Positions 26,857-34,699 of a stretch of DNA of 64,000 nucleotides are shown piece after piece. Each line of letters opens with the position of its first letter. Position 1 is the first letter of the stretch. The DNA lies in contig NZ_CP021431.1 of the NCBI RefSeq assembly GCF_002158905.1, positions 1,426,001 through 1,490,000 on the forward strand. Direction: 5' to 3'. A program made the position numbers and the translations under genes. The notes under the pieces were generated by a model that had not been told where the DNA came from, did not search any database, and saw only the letters and a list, made by a program, of their open reading frames with translations. The stretch comes from Yoonia vestfoldensis. Its GTDB lineage: Bacteria > Pseudomonadota > Alphaproteobacteria > Rhodobacterales > Rhodobacteraceae.

Positions 26857-27036
26857 ATGTCGGGGATCAACGCCATCCTAGAACCCGGAATGTTGGTGCG
26901 TCATCCAGCCCAGCCCGATTGGGGCATTGGCCAGGTGCAATCCAATATCGCGGGCCGCATTACCGTGAATTTCCGCGAAGCGGGCAAGATCGTGATCGAG
27001 GGAAGCCATGTTGTTTTGGATATCGTTAACGATTAG
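26857..27036 (+). CDS. DUF3553 small protein
   Basis: A 59-residue protein consisting of one DUF3553 domain (GMLVRHPAQPDWGIGQVQS, ITVNFREAGKIVIEG), a small beta-barrel-like fold resembling the N-terminal modules of helicase-associated or CarD-like proteins. Function unknown. AAAAAGGAA lies six bases before the ATG. The frame is open far upstream only because it runs antisense through chpT. The chpT-DUF3553 divergent pair may be co-regulated. Confidence 0.75.
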   Translation: MSGINAILEPGMLVRHPAQPDWGIGQVQSNIAGRITVNFREAGKIVIEGSHVVLDIVND

Positions 27037-27117
27037 GAAGCACAACGTGAAGTTGATCATCTTACCTCCTGACAGTCAACTGCGTGAAACAATTGGCTTT
27101 ATGTGAAGGCTAACAGG

Positions 27118-27132
27118 TTAACCAATTATTAA
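27118..27132. promoter_or_regulatory. Perfect CtrA-type box at the olsB start
   Basis: TTAA at 27118-27121 and TTAA at 27129-27132 are separated by seven bases (CCAATTA). The last base is the A of the olsB ATG. A CtrA site so close to the start would fit repression, or the true olsB start may be the ATG at 27141. A weak inverted repeat AGTTGA...TCAACT lies about 40-65 bp upstream. Confidence 0.5.
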
Positions 27133-27947
27133 TGACCGAAATGCAGGACCATCCCGGCGATCTGCCGACAGCAAGATGCAAGCCGCCGTCTTTTGCCGTC
27201 TCGATCGCGCAAACGCCGCAGGATGTGCAGGCGGCGCAGCGGTTGCGCTATCTGGTTTTCGTGACCGAATTGGGCGCTGACGGGCCATTGGTCGACCATG
27301 CCGCCGGGCTGGAACGGGACTTTTTTGATCCCCATGCGACCCATCTGCTGCTGCGCGATCTGGCCCGTGACCCCGAGGATCAGGTCGTGGGTGTCTACCG
27401 TTTGCTGACAGAACCGGCGGCGGCAGCGGCGGGCCGGTTTTACTGCGAGACCGAATATGACCTGTCGCGGCTGAAAACCTCGGGGCTGCGGCTGCTGGAA
27501 CTGGGCCGGTCCTGCCTGCACCCTGACTATCGCGGCGGTATGGCGATGCTGCATCTGTGGCAGGCGCTGGCCGCCTATGTCGCGGCGCAAGAGATTGATT
27601 TGCTCTTCGGGGTGGCGTCCTTTCATGGCACCGACCTTGACCATCTGGCTGCCCCGCTCAGCCTGTTGTTTCACCGCCATCTGGCGCCCGCGCGGTTTCT
27701 TGTGCAGGCCAGAGGCGCGGGGGCTGTCGATTTCACGCCGCTGCCAGCAGCGCAGATCGACCGGGTCGCAGCAATGCGCGACACCCCGGCGCTGATCAAG
27801 GCCTATCTGCGCATCGGCGGTGTCGTGGGGCAGGGGGTCTATGTGGACCACGCCTTCAACACCACAGATGTCTGTCTGATCCTGCCCAGATCCCAGCTCA
27901 GCGCGCGGCATAGCGATCTTTACACAAGGCCGCTGGCGCATGGCTGA
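27132..27947 (+). CDS. olsB: L-ornithine N-alpha-acyltransferase (ornithine lipid synthesis)
   Basis: A 271-residue GNAT-fold acyltransferase that transfers a 3-hydroxyacyl chain from acyl-ACP to ornithine, giving lyso-ornithine lipid. Typical segments are AQRLRYLVFVTELGADGP, LELGRSCLHPDYRGG and LFGVASFHGTDLD. It overlaps the olsA homologue by eight bases, the classical olsBA pair. Ornithine lipids replace phospholipids under phosphate limitation in many alphaproteobacteria. An alternative start at 27141 would free the start codon from the CtrA-type box. Confidence 0.88.
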   Translation: MTEMQDHPGDLPTARCKPPSFAVSIAQTPQDVQAAQRLRYLVFVTELGADGPLVDHAAGLERDFFDPHATHLLLRDLARDPEDQVVGVYRLLTEPAAAAAGRFYCETEYDLSRLKTSGLRLLELGRSCLHPDYRGGMAMLHLWQALAAYVAAQEIDLLFGVASFHGTDLDHLAAPLSLLFHRHLAPARFLVQARGAGAVDFTPLPAAQIDRVAAMRDTPALIKAYLRIGGVVGQGVYVDHAFNTTDVCLILPRSQLSARHSDLYTRPLAHG

Positions 27948-28758
27948 AATCTGGCACGGCGCGGCCCCGCCGGATCATCGCCCGCTGGGTTTGCGCGATT
28001 GGCTGCGTGTGGCGCGGCGCGGGCTTCCTTTGGCCTTGCTGGTCTTTGGCGGGCTGATCCTCTTGCTGCTGATCCGGCTGGTCGAGCGGCCGCTTTGCGG
28101 GCTGCGCCGCCCGGTGACGCCCTATGTCACGCAATATGTCTGCCAGACGGCCTTTGTGCTGCTGGGCATCCGCTATCGCAGCGCGGGCCAGCCGATGCGC
28201 GGCACCGGCGCGGTGGTGGCCAATCACGCAAGCTGGCTGGATATCTTTGCGCTGAACGCGCGCAAGCGGATCTATTTCGTCTCGAAATCCGAGGTGGCGG
28301 GCTGGCCCGGTATCGGCTGGCTGGCGCGCGCGACCGGCACGGTGTTCATCCGCCGCGACCGCCGCGACGCGCCCGGCCAGATCGCCATCTTCCGCGCCAG
28401 ATTGCAGGCGGGGCATAAACTGCTGTTCTTTCCCGAAGGCACCTCGACCGATGGCTTGCAGGTGCTGCCCTTCAAACCGACGCTTTTTGCGGCGTTTTTC
28501 GATCCTGCTTTGCGCGATGATCTGCAGGTGCAGCCGGTCAGCCTGCGCTATCACGCGCCTTTGGGCGCAGATCCGCGGTTTTATGGCTGGTGGGGCGATA
28601 TGGCCTTCGGGCCGCATCTGCTGCATACATTGGCCGCGCCGCGCCAGGGCGGTGTGAGCGTGATCTACCATCCGCCCCTGCGGGTGCGCGATTTTACCGA
28701 TCGCAAGGCGCTGGCGTTGGCCTTGGAAGAAACGGTGCGCGCGGGGGTGGCAGGTTAG
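27940..28758 (+). CDS. olsA: Lyso-ornithine lipid O-acyltransferase (PlsC family)
   Basis: A 272-residue membrane-bound acyltransferase. An N-terminal TM helix (residues about 31-50) is followed by the HX4D catalytic motif in NHASWLD and the PEGT motif in FFPEGTST. It completes ornithine lipid by acylating the hydroxyl of the lyso form made by OlsB, and may also act on lysophosphatidic acid as OlsA does in some species. Position directly after olsB supports the call. The stop codon merges into a composite gene-end repeat. Confidence 0.88.
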   Translation: MAEIWHGAAPPDHRPLGLRDWLRVARRGLPLALLVFGGLILLLLIRLVERPLCGLRRPVTPYVTQYVCQTAFVLLGIRYRSAGQPMRGTGAVVANHASWLDIFALNARKRIYFVSKSEVAGWPGIGWLARATGTVFIRRDRRDAPGQIAIFRARLQAGHKLLFFPEGTSTDGLQVLPFKPTLFAAFFDPALRDDLQVQPVSLRYHAPLGADPRFYGWWGDMAFGPHLLHTLAAPRQGGVSVIYHPPLRVRDFTDRKALALALEETVRAGVAG

Positions 28759-28838
28759 GGGCGCTGCCCCTCGTCGCTGCGCGCCTCACCCCCCCGGATC
28801 AAGTCCGGGGCAGGCTGAGTATTTTTGGAAAAAAGAAG
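28758..28838 (+). repeat. Composite gene-end repeat (module b)
   Basis: The order is GGGGCGCTGCCCCTCG (28758), hairpin CCCCGGA-TCAAG-TCCGGGG, then GAGTATTTTTGG and AAAAAAGAAG (28817-28838). It fills the gap between the convergent olsA and ThiE-like genes, overlapping the olsA stop by one base. Confidence 0.8.
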
Positions 28839-28841
28839 TCG

Positions 28842-29468
28842 CTAAGAGGTCATTGCCTTGAGGAGTTTGCCAAGGGCGGCGGCCGCGTCATCCTCGCGCC
28901 AGATTTCATCGCCGATGCCGAAGAAATCGGTATGCGGCGTCAGGTCCCGGATCAGCGCGGCGCTGAGCGCGCCTTCGGCGACGACGGGGACTTCGATCAT
29001 TTCCGACCACCAGGCGAAAAGTTCTGGATCGGCGATACGGCCATCCCCCAGAGGGCTGACGCCGACCGGGCCAAAGCTGATGTAATCGGCGCCAAGCTCG
29101 CCCGCGGTCATGCCGTCATGGCGCGAATTGCCGCAGAATGTGCCGAGGATCGCATCATCGCCCAGATCCTTGCGGATCTTTTTGACCGAGCGCGCGGCGT
29201 CAAGCAGATGCACCCCGTCCAGCCCCAGCCTTTCGACCATCAGCACATGGCTTTCGATCACCAAGGCCACGTCGCGCGCATGGGTCACAGCGCGCAATGC
29301 ATCGGCGGCGCGGGCGATCTTGGCATCATCCTTGGTTGCCAGCGCCAGCCGGACGCAGCCGATCTCGGTGCTGTCCAGACAGGCGGCGAGCCTGTCGGGG
29401 AAGGTTTCGAGGTCGAAATCCGACGGTGTGATCAGGTAGATTTGCGGTATATCTGCGGCATCCGACAT
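28842..29468 (-). CDS. Thiamine-phosphate-synthase-like protein
   Basis: A 208-residue TIM-barrel protein of the ThiE/TenI family, with IYLITPSDFD at the N-terminus, GLDGVHLLDAAR, GADYISFGPVGVSPLG and VPVVAEGALS. ThiE joins the pyrimidine and thiazole halves of thiamine, while TenI is a thiazole aromatase. The sequence is divergent (DGVHLL rather than the usual DGVHLGQ, and TFCGNSRHDGM), so a side function is possible. It stands alone with no other thi genes and no TPP riboswitch recognised upstream. Confidence 0.7.
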   Translation of the reverse strand: MSDAADIPQIYLITPSDFDLETFPDRLAACLDSTEIGCVRLALATKDDAKIARAADALRAVTHARDVALVIESHVLMVERLGLDGVHLLDAARSVKKIRKDLGDDAILGTFCGNSRHDGMTAGELGADYISFGPVGVSPLGDGRIADPELFAWWSEMIEVPVVAEGALSAALIRDLTPHTDFFGIGDEIWREDDAAAALGKLLKAMTS

Positions 29469-29593
29469 CTGGGCTGGTCCGGTCTGGGAAAGGTTCGCCC
29501 GTATCTAGCGGGGATCGCGGGCTTTGGCCATGCCTTGCTTGCCTTGGCGCGGGGGGCGGCGTAACAGGGCGCAGTTTCATGCAAGGATCCCCG

Positions 29594-30334
29594 ATGCCCA
29601 TGCCCCAGCCGCAGCCTGCCTTTGTCTTGATCCGTCCCCAGATGGGTGAAAATATCGGGGCCGCCGCACGCGGCATGTGGAATTTCGGGCTGGACCGGAT
29701 GCGCGTGATCGCGCCCCGCGATGGCTGGCCCAACCAGCGCGCTGTCGCCATGGCCAGCGGGGCGGGCCGTCTGCTGGACGAGGCGCAGCTGTTCGAGGAT
29801 ACCGCCGCCGCGATTGCCGATTGCGATTTCGTCTATGCCACCACGGCGCGGCCGCGCGGCTTGACCAAGCCCGTGCTCTCGCCCGAGGCCGCGATGCAGG
29901 ATGCCCATGCGCGTATTGCCGCCGGCGGCAAGGTGGCCGTGATGTTCGGCCCCGAACGCGCGGGCATGGAAAACGACGATATCGCGCGGGCCAATGCCAT
30001 CATCTCGGTGCCGGTGAACCCCGATTTTCCATCGCTGAACCTGGCGCAATGCGTGCTGTTGCTGGGCTATGAATGGCGCCGCGTCGCAACCGAGGTCGTG
30101 CCCCTGCGCCATGATGCGCCCGGCGATTGGGCGACCCAGATCGAGATCGAGAAACTGGCCGATCATTACCAGGACCGGCTGGATGCGGCGGGATTCTTTT
30201 TCCCCGATCACAAGGCCGCCAATATGCAGATGAACCTGCGCAATCTGTGGTCGCGGATGCCGCTGACCCGCGCCGATGTGCAGATGCTGCATGGCATTCT
30301 GCGCCAGATGGTGCGCTGGAAAGACCGCGGCTGA
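29594..30334 (+). CDS. TrmJ-like tRNA/rRNA 2'-O-methyltransferase (SPOUT family)
   Basis: A 246-residue SpoU-type methyltransferase with the knotted SPOUT core: FVLIRPQMGENIGAAARGMW near the N-terminus, MFGPERAGMENDDIARAN and VPVNPDFPSLNLAQCVLLL. In E. coli, TrmJ methylates position 32 of several tRNAs. The C-terminal tail (MQMNLRNLWSRMPLTRADVQ) also fits. The ATG at 29594 lies after CAAGGA; an ATG five codons earlier is possible. Confidence 0.85.
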   Translation: MPMPQPQPAFVLIRPQMGENIGAAARGMWNFGLDRMRVIAPRDGWPNQRAVAMASGAGRLLDEAQLFEDTAAAIADCDFVYATTARPRGLTKPVLSPEAAMQDAHARIAAGGKVAVMFGPERAGMENDDIARANAIISVPVNPDFPSLNLAQCVLLLGYEWRRVATEVVPLRHDAPGDWATQIEIEKLADHYQDRLDAAGFFFPDHKAANMQMNLRNLWSRMPLTRADVQMLHGILRQMVRWKDRG

Positions 30335-30413
30335 ACCGCCCCCTGTGGCACCCTGACGCTTGCGCTTGGCCGATGGCGGACCTAGGTTCCGCCGCAACAA
30401 GACGGAGATCGTG

Positions 30414-31550
30414 ATGGCAACCAAGCGCAGCATTTTCGAAGAGGTCGGCGACAGCCCCAGACAGACCGCGACACCGGGCGGCATTGCCCGCGCCGGCCAA
30501 GGCGCGCGGCGCGCGATCAGGGCCTGGCTGATGGCTTTATTCGCGCTGGTCGTCATCATGATCGCGGTGGGCGGGTTGACCCGGCTGACCGATAGCGGCT
30601 TGTCGATCACCGAATGGGCGCCTGTGACGGGGGCTTTGCCGCCCTTGTCAGCCGCGGCCTGGGAGGTCGAATTCGACAAATACCGCCAGATCCCGCAATA
30701 CCAGCTGATGAACCGCGGCATGAGCATGGATGAGTTCAAAGTCATCTATTATTGGGAATGGGGTCACCGCCAATTGGGCCGGGTCATCGGGCTGGTCTGG
30801 GGCTTGGGCTTTCTTTATTTCCTGCTGCGCCGCCAGATCCCTGCGGGCTGGACCGGGCGGCTGTTGTTTCTGGGGGCTTTGGGCGGTTTGCAAGGGGCGA
30901 TCGGCTGGTGGATGGTCGCATCGGGCCTTCAGGAAGGGATGCTGAGTGTCGCATCTTACCGCCTGGCCACCCATCTGGGGCTGGCTTTCGTGATTTTCGG
31001 CTTTATCGCCTGGTATGTCTATCTGCTGAGCCGCCCGTCGGCGGATCTGTTGCAGGCGCGCCGGTCGGGCGATGCGCGATTGGCGAAATGGGGCGGCGTT
31101 TTGGTCGGGCTGGCCTTTGTGCAGATCTTGCTGGGCGCGCTGGTGGCGGGCATCGATGCGGGCCGCGCCTTTCCGGACTGGCCTTTGATGGCGGGCGGGT
31201 TCTTTCCGCCGCAGCCGTTCAGCCTTGACCCTGTCTGGCGCAATTTCTTTGAAGATGCGGGGCTGGTCCAATTCATGCACCGGATGGCGGGCTATATCTT
31301 GTTCATTGCTGCGTTGGTGATCTGGTGGATCGCGCGTAAATCGGCCAATCGCACTATCCGGGCGTCTTTCAACATGATGATGGCGGTGATGGCTTTGCAG
31401 GTCGTGCTGGGGATTGTCACGGTGATCTATTCAGCGCCCGTGCATCTGGCGATCACGCATCAATTTCTGGCCGTGATCCTTTGGGCCAGGATCCTGCGGG
31501 CGCGGTTCATGGCGCTTTATCCCAAACCCCAATCTGTCAGGATGACATGA
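30414..31550 (+). CDS. ctaA: Heme A synthase (COX15/CtaA)
   Basis: A 378-residue inner-membrane protein with eight TM helices in two repeats. The first has GGLTRLTDSGLSITEWAPVTG, the family hallmark, and EWGHRQLGRVIG with the heme-ligand His. The second has VAGIDAGRAFPDWPLMAGG, QFMHRMAGYILF and HLAITHQFLAV. It oxidises heme O to heme A for aa3-type oxidases. The ATG is preceded by ACGGAG. The stop overlaps the next start by four bases (ATGA). Confidence 0.95.
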   Translation: MATKRSIFEEVGDSPRQTATPGGIARAGQGARRAIRAWLMALFALVVIMIAVGGLTRLTDSGLSITEWAPVTGALPPLSAAAWEVEFDKYRQIPQYQLMNRGMSMDEFKVIYYWEWGHRQLGRVIGLVWGLGFLYFLLRRQIPAGWTGRLLFLGALGGLQGAIGWWMVASGLQEGMLSVASYRLATHLGLAFVIFGFIAWYVYLLSRPSADLLQARRSGDARLAKWGGVLVGLAFVQILLGALVAGIDAGRAFPDWPLMAGGFFPPQPFSLDPVWRNFFEDAGLVQFMHRMAGYILFIAALVIWWIARKSANRTIRASFNMMMAVMALQVVLGIVTVIYSAPVHLAITHQFLAVILWARILRARFMALYPKPQSVRMT

Positions 31551-33019
31551 TGACCGCCTATACCGATCTGATGGCTTTCCAGCGTGACACCGAGGCGCTG
31601 GCGCAGGTGGCGGGCCGTTTGGCCTGGGACCAGGAAACCATGATGCCCGAGGGTGCTGGCCCGCAGCGCGCCGAGGAACATGGCGCGATGGCCGGTATCC
31701 TGCATGCCCGCCGCATTGATCCGCGTGTGGGCGACTGGCTGGACAAGGCCGAGGCGGTGGATGATGTCGCCGCCGCCAATCTGCGCCATATCCGCCGCAG
31801 TTTCGACCGCGCGACCAAAGTGCCTGCACGGCTGGCCACCGCGCTGGCGCAGACCACGTCGCGCGCGCATCGGATCTGGGCCAAGGCCCGCGCAGAAGAG
31901 GATGTCGCAGCCTTTCTGCCCGCGCTGCAACAGGTGCTGGACCTGCGCCGCGAAGAGGCCGCCGCCATCGCGGGCAATGCCGATCGTTATGATGCGCTGC
32001 TGGATGATTATGAACCGGGCGCCACGGGCGCAAGCCTGAGCGCGATGTTCGCCGCATTGCGCCCGCGTCTGGTCGATCTGCGCGCCGCCGTGCTGGACCG
32101 GCCCAAGCCGCCGGTGCTGACCGGCACATTCGATGAGGCCGGACAGCTGGCGCTGTCGCGCAAATTGGCGCTGGCCTTTGGCTATGATCTGGCGACAGGC
32201 CGGATCGACAAGGCGGTGCATCCGTTTTCAAGCGGGTCGGGTCTGGATGTGCGGATCACGATGCGCACCAATCCTGCCGATCCGTTCAATTGTTTTTATG
32301 CCACGATCCACGAGGTCGGCCATGCCGCCTATGAACAGGGGATCGACCGCGCCCATCTGCTGACCCCGCTGGGCGCAGGTGTGTCGATGGGCGTGCATGA
32401 AAGCCAAAGCCGGATTTACGAAAACCAGCTGGGCCGCAGCCGCGCCTTTACCGGCTGGCTCTATGGGCAGATGCGCGACAGTTTCGGCGATTTCGGCATT
32501 GCCGATGAGGATGCGTTTTATGCCTGTGTGAACCGCGTCAGCGACGGCTTTATCCGGACCGAGGCCGATGAATTGCAATATAACCTGCATGTCTTGTTGC
32601 GCTTTGATCTGGAACGCGCGCTGGTATCGGGCGATCTGGCGGTGCATGATCTGGAGGCGGCCTGGAACGACCGCTTTGCTGCCGATTTCGGTTTTGCGGT
32701 GGACCGGCCATCCAACGGTGTCTTGCAGGATGTGCATTGGTCCGAAGGGCTGTTCGGCTATTTCCCGACCTACAGCTTGGGCAATGTCTATGCGGGCTGT
32801 CTGCATCAGTCCTTGCGCGCGGCTGTGCCGGATCTCGATGATGATCTGGCGCGCGGGGATACGTCACGCGCGACAGGCTGGCTGCGCAGCAATCTGCAAC
32901 AATTCGGAGGCCTCAGGACGCCAGTCGAGACGATCACCCATGCGGCAGGCTTTGCCCCGCAAGAGGGGCCGTTGCTGGATTATCTGGAGACGAAGTTCGG
33001 GGCGATCTACGGACTTTGA
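31547..33019 (+). CDS. M32-family metallocarboxypeptidase (Taq type)
   Basis: A 490-residue cytosolic carboxypeptidase. The zinc motif is HEVGH at residues 255-259 (TIHEVGHAAYEQG), followed by GVSMGVHESQSRIYEN with the third ligand Glu. The substrate-binding segment FIRTEADELQYNLHVLLRF is also present. It removes C-terminal residues from peptides. Translation is probably coupled to ctaA through the ATGA overlap, although the functions are unrelated. The first ATG at 31547 was taken; the second ATG follows immediately. Confidence 0.93.
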   Translation: MMTAYTDLMAFQRDTEALAQVAGRLAWDQETMMPEGAGPQRAEEHGAMAGILHARRIDPRVGDWLDKAEAVDDVAAANLRHIRRSFDRATKVPARLATALAQTTSRAHRIWAKARAEEDVAAFLPALQQVLDLRREEAAAIAGNADRYDALLDDYEPGATGASLSAMFAALRPRLVDLRAAVLDRPKPPVLTGTFDEAGQLALSRKLALAFGYDLATGRIDKAVHPFSSGSGLDVRITMRTNPADPFNCFYATIHEVGHAAYEQGIDRAHLLTPLGAGVSMGVHESQSRIYENQLGRSRAFTGWLYGQMRDSFGDFGIADEDAFYACVNRVSDGFIRTEADELQYNLHVLLRFDLERALVSGDLAVHDLEAAWNDRFAADFGFAVDRPSNGVLQDVHWSEGLFGYFPTYSLGNVYAGCLHQSLRAAVPDLDDDLARGDTSRATGWLRSNLQQFGGLRTPVETITHAAGFAPQEGPLLDYLETKFGAIYGL

Positions 33020-33026
33020 CTTTTAT

Positions 33027-33060
33027 GCCTCCGGCGGGGATATTTTTACTCGGAAGATGA
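33027..33060. repeat. CTCCGG/GGGGATATTT gene-end repeat, copy 1
   Basis: CCTCCGGCGGGGATATTT is followed by a short variable stretch and CTCGGAAGATG. The second copy is at 40167-40198 (CTCCGCGGGGGATATTT...CTCGGAAGATG). Here it supplies the last codons and stop of the minus-strand crotonase gene. Confidence 0.65.
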
Positions 33061-33837
33061 CCAATCGGGCGCGCGCTTTTCGAGGAAGGCGCTGATCCCT
33101 TCATCGGTGTCGCGCAGCATCATGTTTTCGACCATCACGGCGCTGGTATAGGCGTAAGCCTCGGCTGTGGGCAGTTGCGCTTGGTCATAAAAGGCGGATT
33201 TGCCGATCTTGACGGCGACGGGGAGTTTGGCGGCGATGCTCCGGGCCAGCGCGCTTGTTTCATCGGCGAGCGTCGCCAGCGGCACGGCGCGGTTGATCAG
33301 GCCTAGCTGGAGCGCCTCGTCCGCATGGATGAAACGGCCCGTTGTCAGCATCTCGAAGGCGGCTTTGCGCGGGATATTGCGGGTCAGCGCCACCATCGGG
33401 GTGGAACAGAACAGCCCGATATTGACGCCATTGACGCCAAAGCGCGTGTCATCGGCGGCAATCGCCATATCGCAGGTGGCGACCAGCTGGCAGCCCGCCG
33501 CGGTGGCGATCCCATGGACCTGCGCGATCACCGGCTGGGGCAGGGATTGGATGCGCTGCATGACCGCCGCACAGCGCCCGAACAGATCCGCGAAATAGGC
33601 GGCCCCGCCATCGGCGGCCTGCCGGCCGGCCTGCATCTCGCGCAGGTCATGGCCCGCGCAGAACGCCTTGCCCTGGCCTGCGATGATGACGGCGCTGATA
33701 TGTCTATCCGCCGCGATCTGGTCCAGCGTGTCTTGCAAGGCCGCAAGCATCGCATCGGACAGCGCGTTCAGCCGGTCGGGCGCGTTCAGCGTCAGATGGG
33801 CGATCTTGTCATGGTCTTGGCGCAGCAGGATATCCAT
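33046..33837 (-). CDS. Enoyl-CoA hydratase/isomerase family protein
   Basis: A 263-residue crotonase-fold protein with the oxyanion-hole segments GKAFCAGHDLREM and HGIATAAGCQLVATCDMAIA. It resembles the ECHDC3 branch (VNIGLFCSTPMVALTRNIPRKAAFEML), in which the usual catalytic glutamates are not evident, so true hydratase activity is uncertain. AAAGGAC precedes the ATG at 33837. The C-terminal SSSE lies within a gene-end repeat, so the tail is probably repeat-derived. Confidence 0.85.
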   Translation of the reverse strand: MDILLRQDHDKIAHLTLNAPDRLNALSDAMLAALQDTLDQIAADRHISAVIIAGQGKAFCAGHDLREMQAGRQAADGGAAYFADLFGRCAAVMQRIQSLPQPVIAQVHGIATAAGCQLVATCDMAIAADDTRFGVNGVNIGLFCSTPMVALTRNIPRKAAFEMLTTGRFIHADEALQLGLINRAVPLATLADETSALARSIAAKLPVAVKIGKSAFYDQAQLPTAEAYAYTSAVMVENMMLRDTDEGISAFLEKRAPDWSSSE

Positions 33838-33897
33838 CGGCTTGTCCTTTGTCAGATGTCGCCGCATGCTAGGCCAGCAATGGCGCGAGGGAAAGCG

Positions 33898-34317
33898 ATG
33901 ACAGTGAAAATGACGGCAGACGATCTGCAGGGGTTTCTGGCAGAAACCTTTCCGCAGGTGCAGGGCGATTTTGTCATTGCCGCGCTGGCAGCGCAGAGCA
34001 TCACCGTACAAATGCCGGTGGCCGACCGCCATCTGCGCCCCGGCGGCACCGTGTCGGGCCCTGCGATGTTCGCGCTGGCCGATGTCACCGCCTATCTGAT
34101 CATCCTGGCCAATATCGGCCCCAAGGCGCTGGCGGTCACCACCAATTGCAGCATTGATTTCATGCGCAAACCGGCCGCGGGCCAGATGCTGATCTGCGAG
34201 GCGCGGCTGTTGAAACTGGGTCGCGCGCTGGCTGTGGTCGATGCGCTGATCTATAGCGCGGGGCAGGCGGCACCGGTGGCCCGCGCCAGCCTGACCTATG
34301 CGATCCCGCCGGGGTGA
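33898..34317 (+). CDS. PaaI-type hotdog thioesterase
   Basis: A 139-residue hotdog-fold protein with the PaaI/YiiD-like signature RPGGTVSGPAMFALADVTAYL and VTTNCSIDFMRKPAAGQ. It likely hydrolyses acyl-CoA thioesters. GAGGGAAAGCG precedes the ATG. It is divergent from the crotonase gene, with 60 bp between, and a fatty-acid link between the two is plausible. Confidence 0.85.
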   Translation: MTVKMTADDLQGFLAETFPQVQGDFVIAALAAQSITVQMPVADRHLRPGGTVSGPAMFALADVTAYLIILANIGPKALAVTTNCSIDFMRKPAAGQMLICEARLLKLGRALAVVDALIYSAGQAAPVARASLTYAIPPG

Positions 34318-34321
34318 AAAA

Positions 34322-34344
34322 TGGGCCGGGATAGCCCCGGCCCA
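34322..34344. terminator. Hairpin between convergent thioesterase and DUF1127 genes
   Basis: TGGGCCGGG-ATAGC-CCCGGCCCA is a perfect 9-bp stem five bases after the thioesterase stop. There is no T-run, so it may be a weak or bidirectional terminator. Confidence 0.5.
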
Positions 34345-34364
34345 GTCAGGAAGAGGCGCGGCCG

Positions 34365-34592
34365 TCAGGCCCGCCAGAAAGGCTTGGACATTTCGGCAAG
34401 GGCCGCGGGGTAGTCCAAGCCAATATCATCAAGCAGATGCAGCGGCAGATTGCGCAGATGTTTCCGCGTGCGCCGCCTCTGGTCCCAAGTGGTCACGATC
34501 ACCGCGAAACGCAGCGCCAGCCCGGCCATGATTGGCAGATGGGACTGGCGGGCCAGAGCCGCGACTTGCTGGGGCTGGATCGCAATAAACAT
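34365..34592 (-). CDS. DUF1127 small protein
   Basis: A 75-residue protein with a C-terminal DUF1127 (YjiS-like) motif: RRTRKHLRNLPLHLLDDIGLD. In Rhodobacter and Agrobacterium, such Arg-rich proteins bind RNA and affect phosphate and carbon metabolism, which gives a hint but not a function here. It is divergent from the MocR gene, sharing an 87-bp region full of ATACAAT/ATTGTAT motifs, and is therefore a likely MocR target. Confidence 0.8.
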   Translation of the reverse strand: MFIAIQPQQVAALARQSHLPIMAGLALRFAVIVTTWDQRRRTRKHLRNLPLHLLDDIGLDYPAALAEMSKPFWRA

Positions 34593-34608
34593 GGGACAAT
34601 CCCTTCGC

Positions 34609-34699
34609 ATTGTATTGACACAATATAGCGAAACGCTACAATAAGACGATACAATACCCGCTGCGAAGAGGTCTATAAAATGATTGTATCCGATACAAT
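34609..34699. promoter_or_regulatory. Repeated ATACAAT/ATTGTAT operators between DUF1127 and MocR genes
   Basis: ATTGTAT occurs at 34609 and 34683, ATACAAT at 34649 and 34693, and the related TACAATA at 34637. The last pair makes an inverted repeat ATTGTAT-CCG-ATACAAT at 34683-34699, which overlaps codons 2-7 of the MocR gene. This is the expected pattern for a MocR/GntR autoregulatory operator. Confidence 0.6.

Noticed and set aside
29469..29593. TPP riboswitch in front of the ThiE-like gene
   Set aside because: No CTGAGA-type core or matching stems could be found.
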